Positions 16,834 through 24,179 of a DNA stretch of 64,000 nt are shown here, piece by piece (the stretch's first letter is position 1; each line of letters opens with the position of its first letter). The stretch covers positions 1 to 64,000 of the forward strand of contig JALHMW010000004.1 in assembly GCA_022843845.1 (NCBI GenBank), given 5' to 3'. Below the pieces are notes generated by a model. That model saw only the letters and a list, made by a program, of their open reading frames with translations. It was not told where the DNA came from and searched no databases. This DNA is from Archangium sp. (GTDB lineage Bacteria > Myxococcota > Myxococcia > Myxococcales > Myxococcaceae). The position numbers and the translations under genes were made by a program.

Positions 16834-17274
16834 ATGGACCGGGTCGCCGTCCTCTCGGGGTCTTCGCTCTTCGACATGTTGTCGAACGACGAGCTGGCGG
16901 CCATCGCCAGCCTTGCCAGTGAGGTCCCGGTCACCGCTGGGCAGGTGCTCTTCGAAGAGGGCGAGCTGGGAGACAGCATCTACGTCGTGGTTCAGGGGGA
17001 AGTCGAAGTGACGCGCCGCGATTCCACCGGAAGCCCTGCGTGCATCGCAACGCTCGGACCTCAGCAGTTCTTTGGAGAGATGAGCCTGATCGACAAGGAG
17101 TACCGGTCAGCAACCGTACGGGCCAGGACTGCGTGCGAGCTGCTCCACTTCACGTCCGACAACCTGACGAGCTTCCGCAAGCACCACCGCGACGGCTTCA
17201 CCCTCATCGTCATCAACATTGCCCGCATGTTGTCGGCGCGGTTGCGCGAAGCCAACGTTCGCGGCGCGCGGTGA
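16834..17274 (+). CDS. Cyclic-nucleotide-binding domain protein
   Basis: The protein has 146 residues and consists essentially of one Crp-type cyclic nucleotide-binding domain (LFEEGELGDSIYVVVQGEVEV). The phosphate-binding cassette includes FGEMSLIDKEYRSATVRA, with the Glu and Arg expected for cyclic nucleotide contacts. A C-terminal helix follows but there is no helix-turn-helix, so it is not a Crp-type transcription factor on its own. Stand-alone domains like this usually act as regulatory adaptors. It lies 72 bp after the gltG-like gene and just before the promoter of the export operon, so it could belong to either. Confidence 0.88.
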   Translation: MDRVAVLSGSSLFDMLSNDELAAIASLASEVPVTAGQVLFEEGELGDSIYVVVQGEVEVTRRDSTGSPACIATLGPQQFFGEMSLIDKEYRSATVRARTACELLHFTSDNLTSFRKHHRDGFTLIVINIARMLSARLREANVRGAR

Positions 17275-17322
17275 ATCGCAGGCGACCCGCCGGGTACTGA
17301 TCGACAGGAGTCACAACCTCCA

Positions 17323-17351
17323 TTGACTTACATGATGCTGCCCCTTAGGTT
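17323..17351 (+). promoter_or_regulatory. Sigma-70-type promoter for the export operon
   Basis: TTGACT (17323-17328) and TAGGTT (17346-17351) are separated by exactly 17 bp, a strong match to the housekeeping consensus for a high-GC organism. The predicted start near 17358 rules out the TTG/ATG codons at 17323-17337 as starts for the next gene and favours the GTG at 17389. Confidence 0.6.
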
Positions 17352-17388
17352 TCGTCAGTTCTTTCGCTTCTCCCGGGTGGGGGTTTCC

Positions 17389-17946
17389 GTGTCGTCACGC
17401 TGGATCATCATCGGTAGCGTCGTCGCCATGGCGACTCTGGTCTTCGCGCAGAACGCGCCGCCCGCCCCCGCGCCCGGTCAGGCCATCGAGGCCTCGAAGG
17501 TTCCTGACAACGAGAAGCTGAAGGTCAGCTCCGACTCGGTTGCGGTGATGCGCGTCGCGCTGAAGGACGTGCTGCAGAAGCTCGAAGAGGCGCGCAACAC
17601 GAAGGACGTGGTGAAGCTCACCTGCGTCAACGAGAAGCTCACGCAGATCAAAGGCCTCCTGCGCATCTCGGAGCAGTCGGACGTCGCCCTGCAGGAAGCG
17701 CTCGCGCGCCGGGAGTCACAGTCGGCCGATCACGAGTTCACCAAGGTGACCATCGCGCGCTCGAAGGTCGACCAGCTTCGCGCCGAGGCCGAGCAGTGCA
17801 TGGGCCAGCTCGCGTTCCGCGCCGACGAGAACGCGACCATCGAAGTCGAGACGCCCGACTACCTTCCGAAGGGCGATCCGTCGATCGTGACGCTCGCGCC
17901 TCGAACGATCGACTCGCGGCCGCCGCCCGCGAGCCCGACGATGTGA
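17389..17946 (+). CDS. Exported coiled-coil protein, first gene of OPX/beta-barrel operon
   Basis: From the GTG at 17389, which has a G-rich GGTGGGGG site a few bases upstream, the product is 185 residues. A signal peptide ends TLVFA-QN. The middle is helical and charged (VMRVALKDVLQKLEEARNTKD, KSKVDQLRAEAEQC-like segments) with two cysteines (C in LTCVNEKL and EQCMGQL). The C-terminus is proline-rich. I recognise no family. Its place directly ahead of the barrel and OPX genes and behind a promoter suggests a periplasmic accessory of the export complex, but this is inference. Earlier in-frame starts back to 17323 overlap the predicted promoter. Confidence 0.7.
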   Translation: MSSRWIIIGSVVAMATLVFAQNAPPAPAPGQAIEASKVPDNEKLKVSSDSVAVMRVALKDVLQKLEEARNTKDVVKLTCVNEKLTQIKGLLRISEQSDVALQEALARRESQSADHEFTKVTIARSKVDQLRAEAEQCMGQLAFRADENATIEVETPDYLPKGDPSIVTLAPRTIDSRPPPASPTM

Positions 17947-17969
17947 CGATTCCCTGACCGCAAAACTAC

Positions 17970-17996
17970 TTGGACACCCGAGAGGGTGTGCTACGG
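17970..17996 (+). promoter_or_regulatory. Promoter-like site containing an inverted repeat
   Basis: ACACCC at 17974-17979 and GGGTGT at 17984-17989 form a perfect 6-bp inverted repeat. It lies just after a TTGGAC (-35-like) and before CTACGG (-10-like, spacer about 15 bp). It could be an internal promoter with an operator in the spacer, or a short hairpin in the intergenic mRNA. There is no T-run, so it is a poor terminator. Confidence 0.3.
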
Positions 17997-18028
17997 ACCG
18001 CTGACCGATGATTCGGAGGGGAGACGGC

Positions 18029-19261
18029 TTGAAGTCGGGGGTTCTTGCACTCGTCGTTGCGCTCGTCGCTTCGTCTGCCATCGCGCAGGCGCCGGCGCCT
18101 GTCGGCTTCAAGGTCGGCGATGGACGATTGCATCTTCTGGCTGAGGTCGACAGCCGCTTCGACTCGCTCGTCGGCTACTTCGAACGTGCTGGTGTCCCGA
18201 GCCCCGAGATCATCTTCGCCCCGCGGGTGGGCGCCACGTTCGCGCTCGAGAGCCCTGGCACTCTCGTCAAGTTCGGCGCGAACGTTGAGTACCTCATCTT
18301 CTCGGGCCTTCTGTCGCCGTCGTCGCGGCAGCTCTCGAGGCCTCAAGCGCTCGTCAGCCTCGACACGTCATTCAATCGCGACGGCGCGGTGTCGTTCGAA
18401 CTCGGAGACACCTTCACCCGCTCGGACCGAACGCAGAACCCGTCGGCCGGCATCGGTGTGATCTCGCTCTTCAACTCGCTCTACGTCGCAGCACCGATTC
18501 ACCCTGGTGGCCGCGCGCTGGAGATCACGCCGCGCATCACGTGGGGAGTCGAGTTCTTCGAACCGCTGCTCACCGGCACGACGACCTGCCCTCCCGGTGA
18601 CATCACCTGCAACCCGACGCTGGTGTCGGGCATGAACTACAGCAACCTGAACTTCGCGCTCGGGGCTCGGTACAAGTTCCTGCCCAAAACGGCCATCGTG
18701 CTCGACACCAACTTCGACCTGCGCACCTACTGGAACCCGAGCATCCAGAATCTGCCCGCGCAGATCCTCCGTGGCCGGGCTGGCCTCGCGGGTCTGCTGA
18801 CACCCCGATTCTCCCTTACGCTGCTGGCTGGCGCAGCCTACGACTTTGGGCCAACGCAACGCGCAGCGCCCATCGGCCAGGCCGAGCTGATGTACCTCGT
18901 GGGCGAAAGCACCTCGGTTGCCATCGGCTACCTGCGCGACATGATGCCCGTCCCCGTCTATGGCACGGTCTCTGTCGATCGTGGGTACCTCAACGCCCGG
19001 CTCGGTTTCCTCGGCGACCGCCTCACGCTGAACGGGACGGCCGCGATCGACTACTTCACCTTCTTTGGACCGATGGGCACCGTCAGCACGCGGAGCGACC
19101 TGCTGATCGGCGTGAACGTGGGTCCGAGCTTCGTCGTCACTTCGTGGTTCGTCATCGGCGCCAGCTACGGCCTCGGGTACCGCACCTCGACCCAGACCTC
19201 GCAGACCGCCATCAACTTCGTGCGACACGAAGCGAACTTGAGACTGACCTTCCGGTACTGA
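18029..19261 (+). CDS. Outer-membrane beta-barrel, Wzp-like partner of a short OPX protein
   Basis: A TTG at 18029 is chosen because GGAGGGG lies at 18015-18021 with ideal spacing; an upstream ATG at 18008 would place the ribosome site inside the gene. The product (about 410 residues) has a signal peptide ending AIA-QA and then many alternating beta strands with aromatic ends (VKFGANVEYLIFSG, RYKFLPKTAIVLDTNFDLRT, ASYGLGYRT), finishing ANLRLTFRY. A C-terminal Tyr/Phe strand is typical of outer-membrane barrels. Immediately downstream is a short OPX lipoprotein. Myxobacterial polysaccharide export uses separate Wzp barrels with short Wza-like proteins, which this pair resembles. Confidence 0.75.
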   Translation: MKSGVLALVVALVASSAIAQAPAPVGFKVGDGRLHLLAEVDSRFDSLVGYFERAGVPSPEIIFAPRVGATFALESPGTLVKFGANVEYLIFSGLLSPSSRQLSRPQALVSLDTSFNRDGAVSFELGDTFTRSDRTQNPSAGIGVISLFNSLYVAAPIHPGGRALEITPRITWGVEFFEPLLTGTTTCPPGDITCNPTLVSGMNYSNLNFALGARYKFLPKTAIVLDTNFDLRTYWNPSIQNLPAQILRGRAGLAGLLTPRFSLTLLAGAAYDFGPTQRAAPIGQAELMYLVGESTSVAIGYLRDMMPVPVYGTVSVDRGYLNARLGFLGDRLTLNGTAAIDYFTFFGPMGTVSTRSDLLIGVNVGPSFVVTSWFVIGASYGLGYRTSTQTSQTAINFVRHEANLRLTFRY

Positions 19262-19262
19262 C

Positions 19263-19880
19263 GTGACGATGCGTCACCTCACGTTCGTCACCTGCCTCTG
19301 TCTCGTCGCGGTCGCTGCCTGCCGCACTCCGAAGCCACTTGGCGGCCAGGTTCGCCCTGAAGATCTGCCAGCGGTCGACGGTGGCGTTCGCGCCAACACG
19401 CTGGGCACGGGCGACTTCCTCGAAGTGCGCGTCTACCAGGAGCCCGATCTGTCGGGCATCTTCCGGGTCTCACCCGAGGGCGTCATCGACTTCCCCCTGT
19501 GCGGCAAGGTCCGGGTGACGGACCTGACGCCGAGCCTCGCCGCCGACGCCATCAACTCGTGCCTGAAGCAGGGCTTCGTGCGGCGCCCGCAGGTGACGGT
19601 GATGGTGAAGGAGTTCAACTCGAAGCGCATCTTCGTCTTCGGCGACGTCTCGAAGCCGGGCTCGTTCCCCTACGAAGAGGGCATGACGATCGTCGCCGCC
19701 GTCAGCGCGGCTGGCGGCTTCAACCGCACCGCGGCCCGCAACGGCGTCAACATCACGCGCTTGATCGAAGGCCGTGAGACGCGTGTACCGCTGCGCGTGG
19801 AGGACATCATCAACGGGAACGAGAAGAACTTCGTGCTCCAGCCCGGAGACATCGTCTTCGTGCCAGAGGGCTTCCTCTAA
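19263..19880 (+). CDS. Short polysaccharide export (OPX, Wza-like) lipoprotein
   Basis: The 205-residue lipoprotein (lipobox VAVAAC) contains a PES domain (LGTGDFLEVRVYQEPDLSG, VSPEGVIDFPLCGKV) and one SLBB-like domain (RIFVFGDVSKPGSFPYEEGM, VSAAGGF), ending LQPGDIVFVPEGFL. It stops where E. coli Wza continues into further domains and the C-terminal amphipathic helix that forms the outer-membrane pore. That truncated form is what is described for OPX proteins that pair with a separate beta-barrel, and a barrel gene lies 1 bp upstream. No glycosyltransferase, Wzx, Wzy or Wzc gene is nearby. Start GTG 19263, or ATG 19269. It overlaps the opposing gene by 4 bp at the stop codons. Confidence 0.9.
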   Translation: MTMRHLTFVTCLCLVAVAACRTPKPLGGQVRPEDLPAVDGGVRANTLGTGDFLEVRVYQEPDLSGIFRVSPEGVIDFPLCGKVRVTDLTPSLAADAINSCLKQGFVRRPQVTVMVKEFNSKRIFVFGDVSKPGSFPYEEGMTIVAAVSAAGGFNRTAARNGVNITRLIEGRETRVPLRVEDIINGNEKNFVLQPGDIVFVPEGFL

Positions 19881-20722
19881 GCAGGGCGCGTCGGGTCGAA
19901 GGGCTCGAGCACCACGCCCTGCGTCGCCACGAAGTCTCGACACTGACCCACCAACTGGCCGAAGAGCCCGGGCCCTGCGGCGACGACGTCACCGCAGCGT
20001 GCGTCCCACGGACTTCCGTCGAGGCAGGCGATCGAACCACCAGCCTCTTCGATGAGCAGCGCGCCCGCGGCGACGTCCCACGGCTTGAGGCCGAACTCGA
20101 AGAACCCGTCGAAGCGGCCGGCCGCGACCCACGCGAGCTCGAGGGCGGCGCTGCCCATTCGCCGCATGCCCCGGGCCTGGCGGACGAGCCGATCGAAGAG
20201 GCCCAGTGGCGCGTCAGGGTTGAGCTGAAGGTCATACGGAAGCCCCGTGCAGAGCAGCGCGCGATCCAACGCGGTCTCGGCGCTGGCCTGCAGCCGACGG
20301 CCGTTCAGCGTCGCGCCCTGCCCTCGCGCGGCAGAGAACAGCTCGTCACGGAGTGGATCGAACGTCGCCGCGGCCAGCACTCGTCGCCCGCCGTTCCATG
20401 GGCCCTCCGCCGCGAGTGAGACGCAGAAGTGTGGAACGCCGTGCGCGTAGTTGGTGGTGCCATCGAGGGGGTCCAGAATCCACCGCAGGTCGCCGGTGCT
20501 CACCGTGCCGGACTCTTCGGTCAGCAGCCCATGCTCGGGGAACCGGCGCCGAAGGGCGTCGACGATGAGCGCCTCAGCCGCGCGATCGGCGTCGGTGACG
20601 AGGTTTCCCCGGCCGGGGCCCTTGAAGTCGATGGTCCGCACCGAGCTGAACCGGTCCTTCAGGACAGCGCCGCCCGCACGAACCAGCACCTCGGCTTCCA
20701 GGCGCAGCTCGGCGGGCGTCAC
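19877..20722 (-). CDS. Inositol monophosphatase family protein (SuhB-like)
   Basis: This is a Mg-dependent phosphatase fold of 281 residues, close to the usual 260-280. Metal and substrate motifs are LLTEESG, the hallmark DPLDGTTNYAHG and WDVAAGALLIEEAGG near the end. Family members hydrolyse inositol phosphates, 3'-phosphoadenosine phosphate or sugar phosphates, and the sequence alone does not separate these. It begins with GTG at 20722. It ends 4 bp inside the convergent OPX gene. It is the last gene of the minus-strand run that includes the thioredoxin-like lipoprotein and mpl, though a 90-bp gap separates it. Confidence 0.9.
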   Translation of the reverse strand: MTPAELRLEAEVLVRAGGAVLKDRFSSVRTIDFKGPGRGNLVTDADRAAEALIVDALRRRFPEHGLLTEESGTVSTGDLRWILDPLDGTTNYAHGVPHFCVSLAAEGPWNGGRRVLAAATFDPLRDELFSAARGQGATLNGRRLQASAETALDRALLCTGLPYDLQLNPDAPLGLFDRLVRQARGMRRMGSAALELAWVAAGRFDGFFEFGLKPWDVAAGALLIEEAGGSIACLDGSPWDARCGDVVAAGPGLFGQLVGQCRDFVATQGVVLEPFDPTRPA

Positions 20723-20812
20723 GCGTGCTCCTGACGGGCGGTGCTGGGTGGCGTCGCCAGGGCGGTCACCATGGCACCGAGACTCGCGTCCGCGAGGGAG
20801 TCGCTGCCGGCC

Positions 20813-21358
20813 TCACTTCGCGGGCTCGGCGAGGAGCAGCTCGACGTCAGTCAGGGTCTGTTGGAAGTAGTCATCGCTGAGCCCCTCGTGGACCCGCCGC
20901 ACGACGCCGCGCCGATCGATGAGGAAGCTGGTGGGCATCTGCTTCACCTTGAGCGCGCTCCCGGCGACGGCGGCCTCTGGATCGTGCAGCACCGGCAGGC
21001 TCAATTTCAGCTCCTGAACGAAGGGGGCGATGACCGCGGCGTCAGCGTCGACGCTGATCGCGTACACCTTGAGGCCCCGCCCAGCGAACTGCCTCGCGAC
21101 GTCTTCGTAGAACGGCAGCGACTCGCGACACGGGTCGCACCAGGTCGCCCACACGTCGAGCAGCACCACTGAGCCGCGGTCGTCAGCGAGGCGATACGGC
21201 GTGCCCGAGGGATACCGGGTCACGGTGAAGTCGAGCGCGACGGCCTCGCCTTTCGGCACCAGCCCCCGTCGCACGTCGTCGTCGACCAGCAGCGGAGCCG
21301 TCGGGAGACGAACACACCCACCCGTCACCAACACCAGGAAGATCAGGCGCAGCGTCAT
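20813..21358 (-). CDS. TlpA/ResA-like thioredoxin-fold lipoprotein
   Basis: From ATG 21358 the protein is 181 residues, with a lipoprotein signal (VLVTGGC). It has a thioredoxin fold of the TlpA/peroxiredoxin-like class, with active site WATWCDPC at about residues 72-79, followed by VDADAAVI and the cis-proline segment KQMPTSFLID. Such proteins are envelope-anchored thiol-disulfide reductases or redox sensors. The start lies 4 bp after the mpl stop, so it is co-translated with mpl. A longer in-frame start at 21424 would overlap mpl and hide the signal peptide. Confidence 0.88.
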   Translation of the reverse strand: MTLRLIFLVLVTGGCVRLPTAPLLVDDDVRRGLVPKGEAVALDFTVTRYPSGTPYRLADDRGSVVLLDVWATWCDPCRESLPFYEDVARQFAGRGLKVYAISVDADAAVIAPFVQELKLSLPVLHDPEAAVAGSALKVKQMPTSFLIDRRGVVRRVHEGLSDDYFQQTLTDVELLLAEPAK

Positions 21359-21362
21359 GGCG

Positions 21363-22826
21363 TCACTCCGGCCGCTGTGAGAGCCGCGTGAGCAGCGAAT
21401 CGATGAAGCCACCGAACCCTCCATTGCTCATCACCAGGACGAGGTCACCACGGCGCGCCTGCGAGCCCACCTCATCGAGCAGCTCGTTCACCGTCGCCGC
21501 TGCGACCGACGGAATCCCCGCGTCACCGAGCTCCCGCGCCAGACGAGGAACCTCGAGCTCCTCGCCGGGTGGAATCTTGTCGTGACGCTCGGGCACCTTG
21601 ATCGACGCGCGGGCCGCGCCGCCGAAGCTCTTCGCGTACTCCGCCTGGTGAAGGCTCCGACGGCTGGTGTTGCTCCGGGGCTCGAAGACGGCCCACAGCG
21701 GTCTGGAGGGCCAGCGCGACTTCACGGCCGCGATCGTCTCGCGCACGGCGGTCGGGTGATGCGCGAAGTCGTCGATCACCAGCACGCCCGCCGGCTCGCC
21801 GCGCACCTCTTGCCTGCGCTTGACGCCCTCGAATGACGCGAACCCTTCGCGCACCTCGTCGGCCGAGAGCCCGAGACCCCGCGCGCACGCGTACACGCCC
21901 AGCGCGTTCTCGAGGTTGTGGCGCCCCGCGAGCGGGAGCAGGAACTCGCCCTGCGACTCACCCCGCTCGACGATTCCAAACCGCGCGCCCTCGGGCCCCA
22001 ACACCACGGTCCGGGGAACGACGTCGGCGGTCGAACCCTCTCGGCCCTCGTAGGTCGTCACGCGGGCCTTCGAGCCCTTCGCGAGCCGCACGGCACCAGG
22101 CCAGCCGGCGCTCACCGCGACCTGTCCATCGGCGGGCACGAGAGCCATCAGCTTCTCGAAGCTCGACTCGTAGTGCGCGAGGTCGCGGTAGATGTCGGCG
22201 TGATCGAGCTCGATGCTGGTGAGGATCACGCTCCGCGGTTGGTAGTGCAGAAACTTGGGCCCCTTGTCGAAGTAGGCCGTGTCGTATTCGTCACCTTCGA
22301 CGACGAAGTGCGGACCTTTTCCGAGGCGATAATTGCCCGAGTAGTTCTTCGTCACGCCGCCCACGAGGAACGTGGGATCGCGCTGCGCCGAAGCCAACAC
22401 GTGCCCCATCAGCGAGCTGGTCGTCGTCTTCCCGTGAGTACCCGCCACCACGACGGCGTGACGCTGCGCGAGGAAGAGCGAGCCCAGCGCGGCCGGGAAG
22501 CTCATCTGCTTGACGCCACGTTCACGGGCCGCGGTCGCCTCTGCGTTCACCCGTCGAATGACGTTGCCGATGATCACGAGGTCGGGCCGCGCCGCGTCGA
22601 GGTTGGCGGGCGCGTAGGGCGTCATCGCCGGAATGCCCCACGCGCGGAGCATGTCGCTCATCGGTGGGTAGACGTTCTCGTCGCTGCCGGTCACCTCGTA
22701 GCCGGCGGCCTTGAGCATTCCGGCGAAGCTGCCCATGCCCGTGCCGCCGACCCCCACGAGGTGGATTCGCCGAATGGAGTCCGGATCGATCGTCGCGAGC
22801 ACGTTGCCGTTGTCGAGGTCACTCAT
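21363..22826 (-). CDS. mpl: UDP-N-acetylmuramate:L-alanyl-gamma-D-glutamyl-meso-DAP ligase Mpl
   Basis: Mpl joins recycled murein tripeptide to UDP-MurNAc, bypassing three steps of peptidoglycan precursor synthesis in the cytoplasm. The 487-residue protein has the Mur ligase N-terminal loop VGVGGTGMGSFAGML, the ATP site AGTHGKTTT and the segment EGDEYDTAYFDKGPKFLHY, which in my experience marks Mpl rather than MurC. The central and C-terminal domains end with VLVMSNGGFGG. Its ATG overlaps the preceding small ORF by 8 bp. Next to an LD-carboxypeptidase and a penicillin-binding-type hydrolase, it supports a muropeptide recycling cluster. Confidence 0.95.
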   Translation of the reverse strand: MSDLDNGNVLATIDPDSIRRIHLVGVGGTGMGSFAGMLKAAGYEVTGSDENVYPPMSDMLRAWGIPAMTPYAPANLDAARPDLVIIGNVIRRVNAEATAARERGVKQMSFPAALGSLFLAQRHAVVVAGTHGKTTTSSLMGHVLASAQRDPTFLVGGVTKNYSGNYRLGKGPHFVVEGDEYDTAYFDKGPKFLHYQPRSVILTSIELDHADIYRDLAHYESSFEKLMALVPADGQVAVSAGWPGAVRLAKGSKARVTTYEGREGSTADVVPRTVVLGPEGARFGIVERGESQGEFLLPLAGRHNLENALGVYACARGLGLSADEVREGFASFEGVKRRQEVRGEPAGVLVIDDFAHHPTAVRETIAAVKSRWPSRPLWAVFEPRSNTSRRSLHQAEYAKSFGGAARASIKVPERHDKIPPGEELEVPRLARELGDAGIPSVAAATVNELLDEVGSQARRGDLVLVMSNGGFGGFIDSLLTRLSQRPE

Positions 22827-23028
22827 CCACGTCCTTCCAGCACGGGCTCGGTAGATCGTCCATGCTCGCGCGTCGCGCCGTTGGCCAGAAGGCGAGTTGA
22901 ACCCACGCGCCCGCGATCACGAGCTCATCCTTGCGCGCGAGGCCGCAGCGCACGCAGAGAGCGACTCGAAGCCAGCGGAGCTGCGGACCGAAGGTCATCC
23001 ACCACGGAGCCAGCGGTCTGCGCCCCAC
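22819..23028 (-). CDS. Small uncharacterised protein translationally coupled to mpl
   Basis: This short frame (69 residues from GTG 23028, or 59 from ATG 22998) ends KDVDE and its stop overlaps the mpl start by 8 bp, a typical coupling arrangement. It contains ALCVRCGLARKDELVI, with a single CxxC, and many tryptophans. It has no signal peptide or clear membrane helix. I do not recognise it. The overlap and the operon context favour a real gene, but the length leaves some doubt. Confidence 0.45.
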   Translation of the reverse strand: MGRRPLAPWWMTFGPQLRWLRVALCVRCGLARKDELVIAGAWVQLAFWPTARRASMDDLPSPCWKDVDE

Positions 23029-23090
23029 CCGCTGCCGCGCTGGAGCTCACAGCAGCCACGTGCCGGCTCCGCCTCGTGTCGAGCGCCAAC

Positions 23091-24179
23091 TCAGCTGCGG
23101 AAGACGTCGAGCACGGAGTCGTGAAACGCAGGCCGGAACGCGCGAATCAGCACGTTGCTGCGCCCGAAGACGACGCGATTGGTGAGCAACGCCACGACGA
23201 GCTGGCGATCGAAGTCGATCCACAGGCTGGTGCCGGTGAAGCCGAGGTGACCGATGGCGCCGTGTGGCCCGCCGCGGCCAAAGCGGGGACCGCAGGAAGC
23301 CCCGACGGTCGAGGGCGTGTCGAAGCCGAACGTGCGGGTGCTTCCTGGCGTCCCCACATCGGGTTTCCAGCCGACGGGAGACGTCACCCAGCCATCGAGG
23401 ACCGCCTGCCCGAAACGCGCGACGTCGTTCGCAGTGGCGAAGAGCCCCGCGTGGCCTGCGACGCCGTCCATCACCCACGCGTTGTCGTCATCGACCTGCC
23501 CAACGAGAGAGGGCCACGTGGGGCAACGCCACATCGTCTCCTGGCCGGGCGCGGGCTCACGAGGGCGGGTGCCGCCGGTGTCGACCACCCGGTCTGGCGA
23601 CGGGAGGAGCGAGAGCCTTCGGAAGCCGGCCGAGAGGCCAAGCGGCCGAGCGAGCTCGTCGGCGAACAGCGCATCGAGCGGGCGACGAGCGACCGCGCTC
23701 AAGGCCTCACCCAGAAGAATGAAACCGAGATCGCTGTACACCGCCTCGGCGGCGACCGGTCGCTCGGCCTTCACCCGGAGCACGCGATCGACGACCGTCT
23801 TCCGCACCTGCTCCCGGAGCGCAGCCGGTGGGCTGGCGAACAGCTCGGGCTGGTCGCGCGCCACGTCAGCGAAGAACGGCAGGAACGCAGGGAGCCCGGA
23901 GCGATGAACAGCGAGGTCGGCGATGGTCGCGGCGACGCTGGCGCCCGGGAGGACGGTCGACAGCGGCGCGTTCACGTCGAGCTCACCGCGAGCGGCCAAC
24001 CGGCACGCGAGGGCCGTCGTACACAACACCTTGGTGACCGAGGCGAGATCGAAGATCGCGTCGGGCGACGCCGAGCCGCCCTCGTAGACCGGCTGGCCCT
24101 TCCACCAGATCGCGGCGCGCGCCTGCGAGAAGACGCCGTCAGCCTTCGCCTGCGCAAGGGACGCATCGAGTCGCTTCAC
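23091..24179 (-). CDS. Beta-lactamase/penicillin-binding-type serine hydrolase
   Basis: The 362-residue protein has the serine hydrolase fold shared by class C beta-lactamases, EstB esterases and AmpH-type peptidases. The SxxK motif is S47-V-T-K50 and the second motif is YSDLG at about 150. A GHLGFTGTS stretch near the C-terminus stands where the KTG-type motif occurs. No signal peptide is seen, so it is probably cytoplasmic, unlike true beta-lactamases. It overlaps the LD-carboxypeptidase gene by 4 bp and lies in the mpl cluster, so action on muropeptides or their peptides is a reasonable inference. The substrate is unknown. Confidence 0.85.
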   Translation of the reverse strand: MKRLDASLAQAKADGVFSQARAAIWWKGQPVYEGGSASPDAIFDLASVTKVLCTTALACRLAARGELDVNAPLSTVLPGASVAATIADLAVHRSGLPAFLPFFADVARDQPELFASPPAALREQVRKTVVDRVLRVKAERPVAAEAVYSDLGFILLGEALSAVARRPLDALFADELARPLGLSAGFRRLSLLPSPDRVVDTGGTRPREPAPGQETMWRCPTWPSLVGQVDDDNAWVMDGVAGHAGLFATANDVARFGQAVLDGWVTSPVGWKPDVGTPGSTRTFGFDTPSTVGASCGPRFGRGGPHGAIGHLGFTGTSLWIDFDRQLVVALLTNRVVFGRSNVLIRAFRPAFHDSVLDVFRS

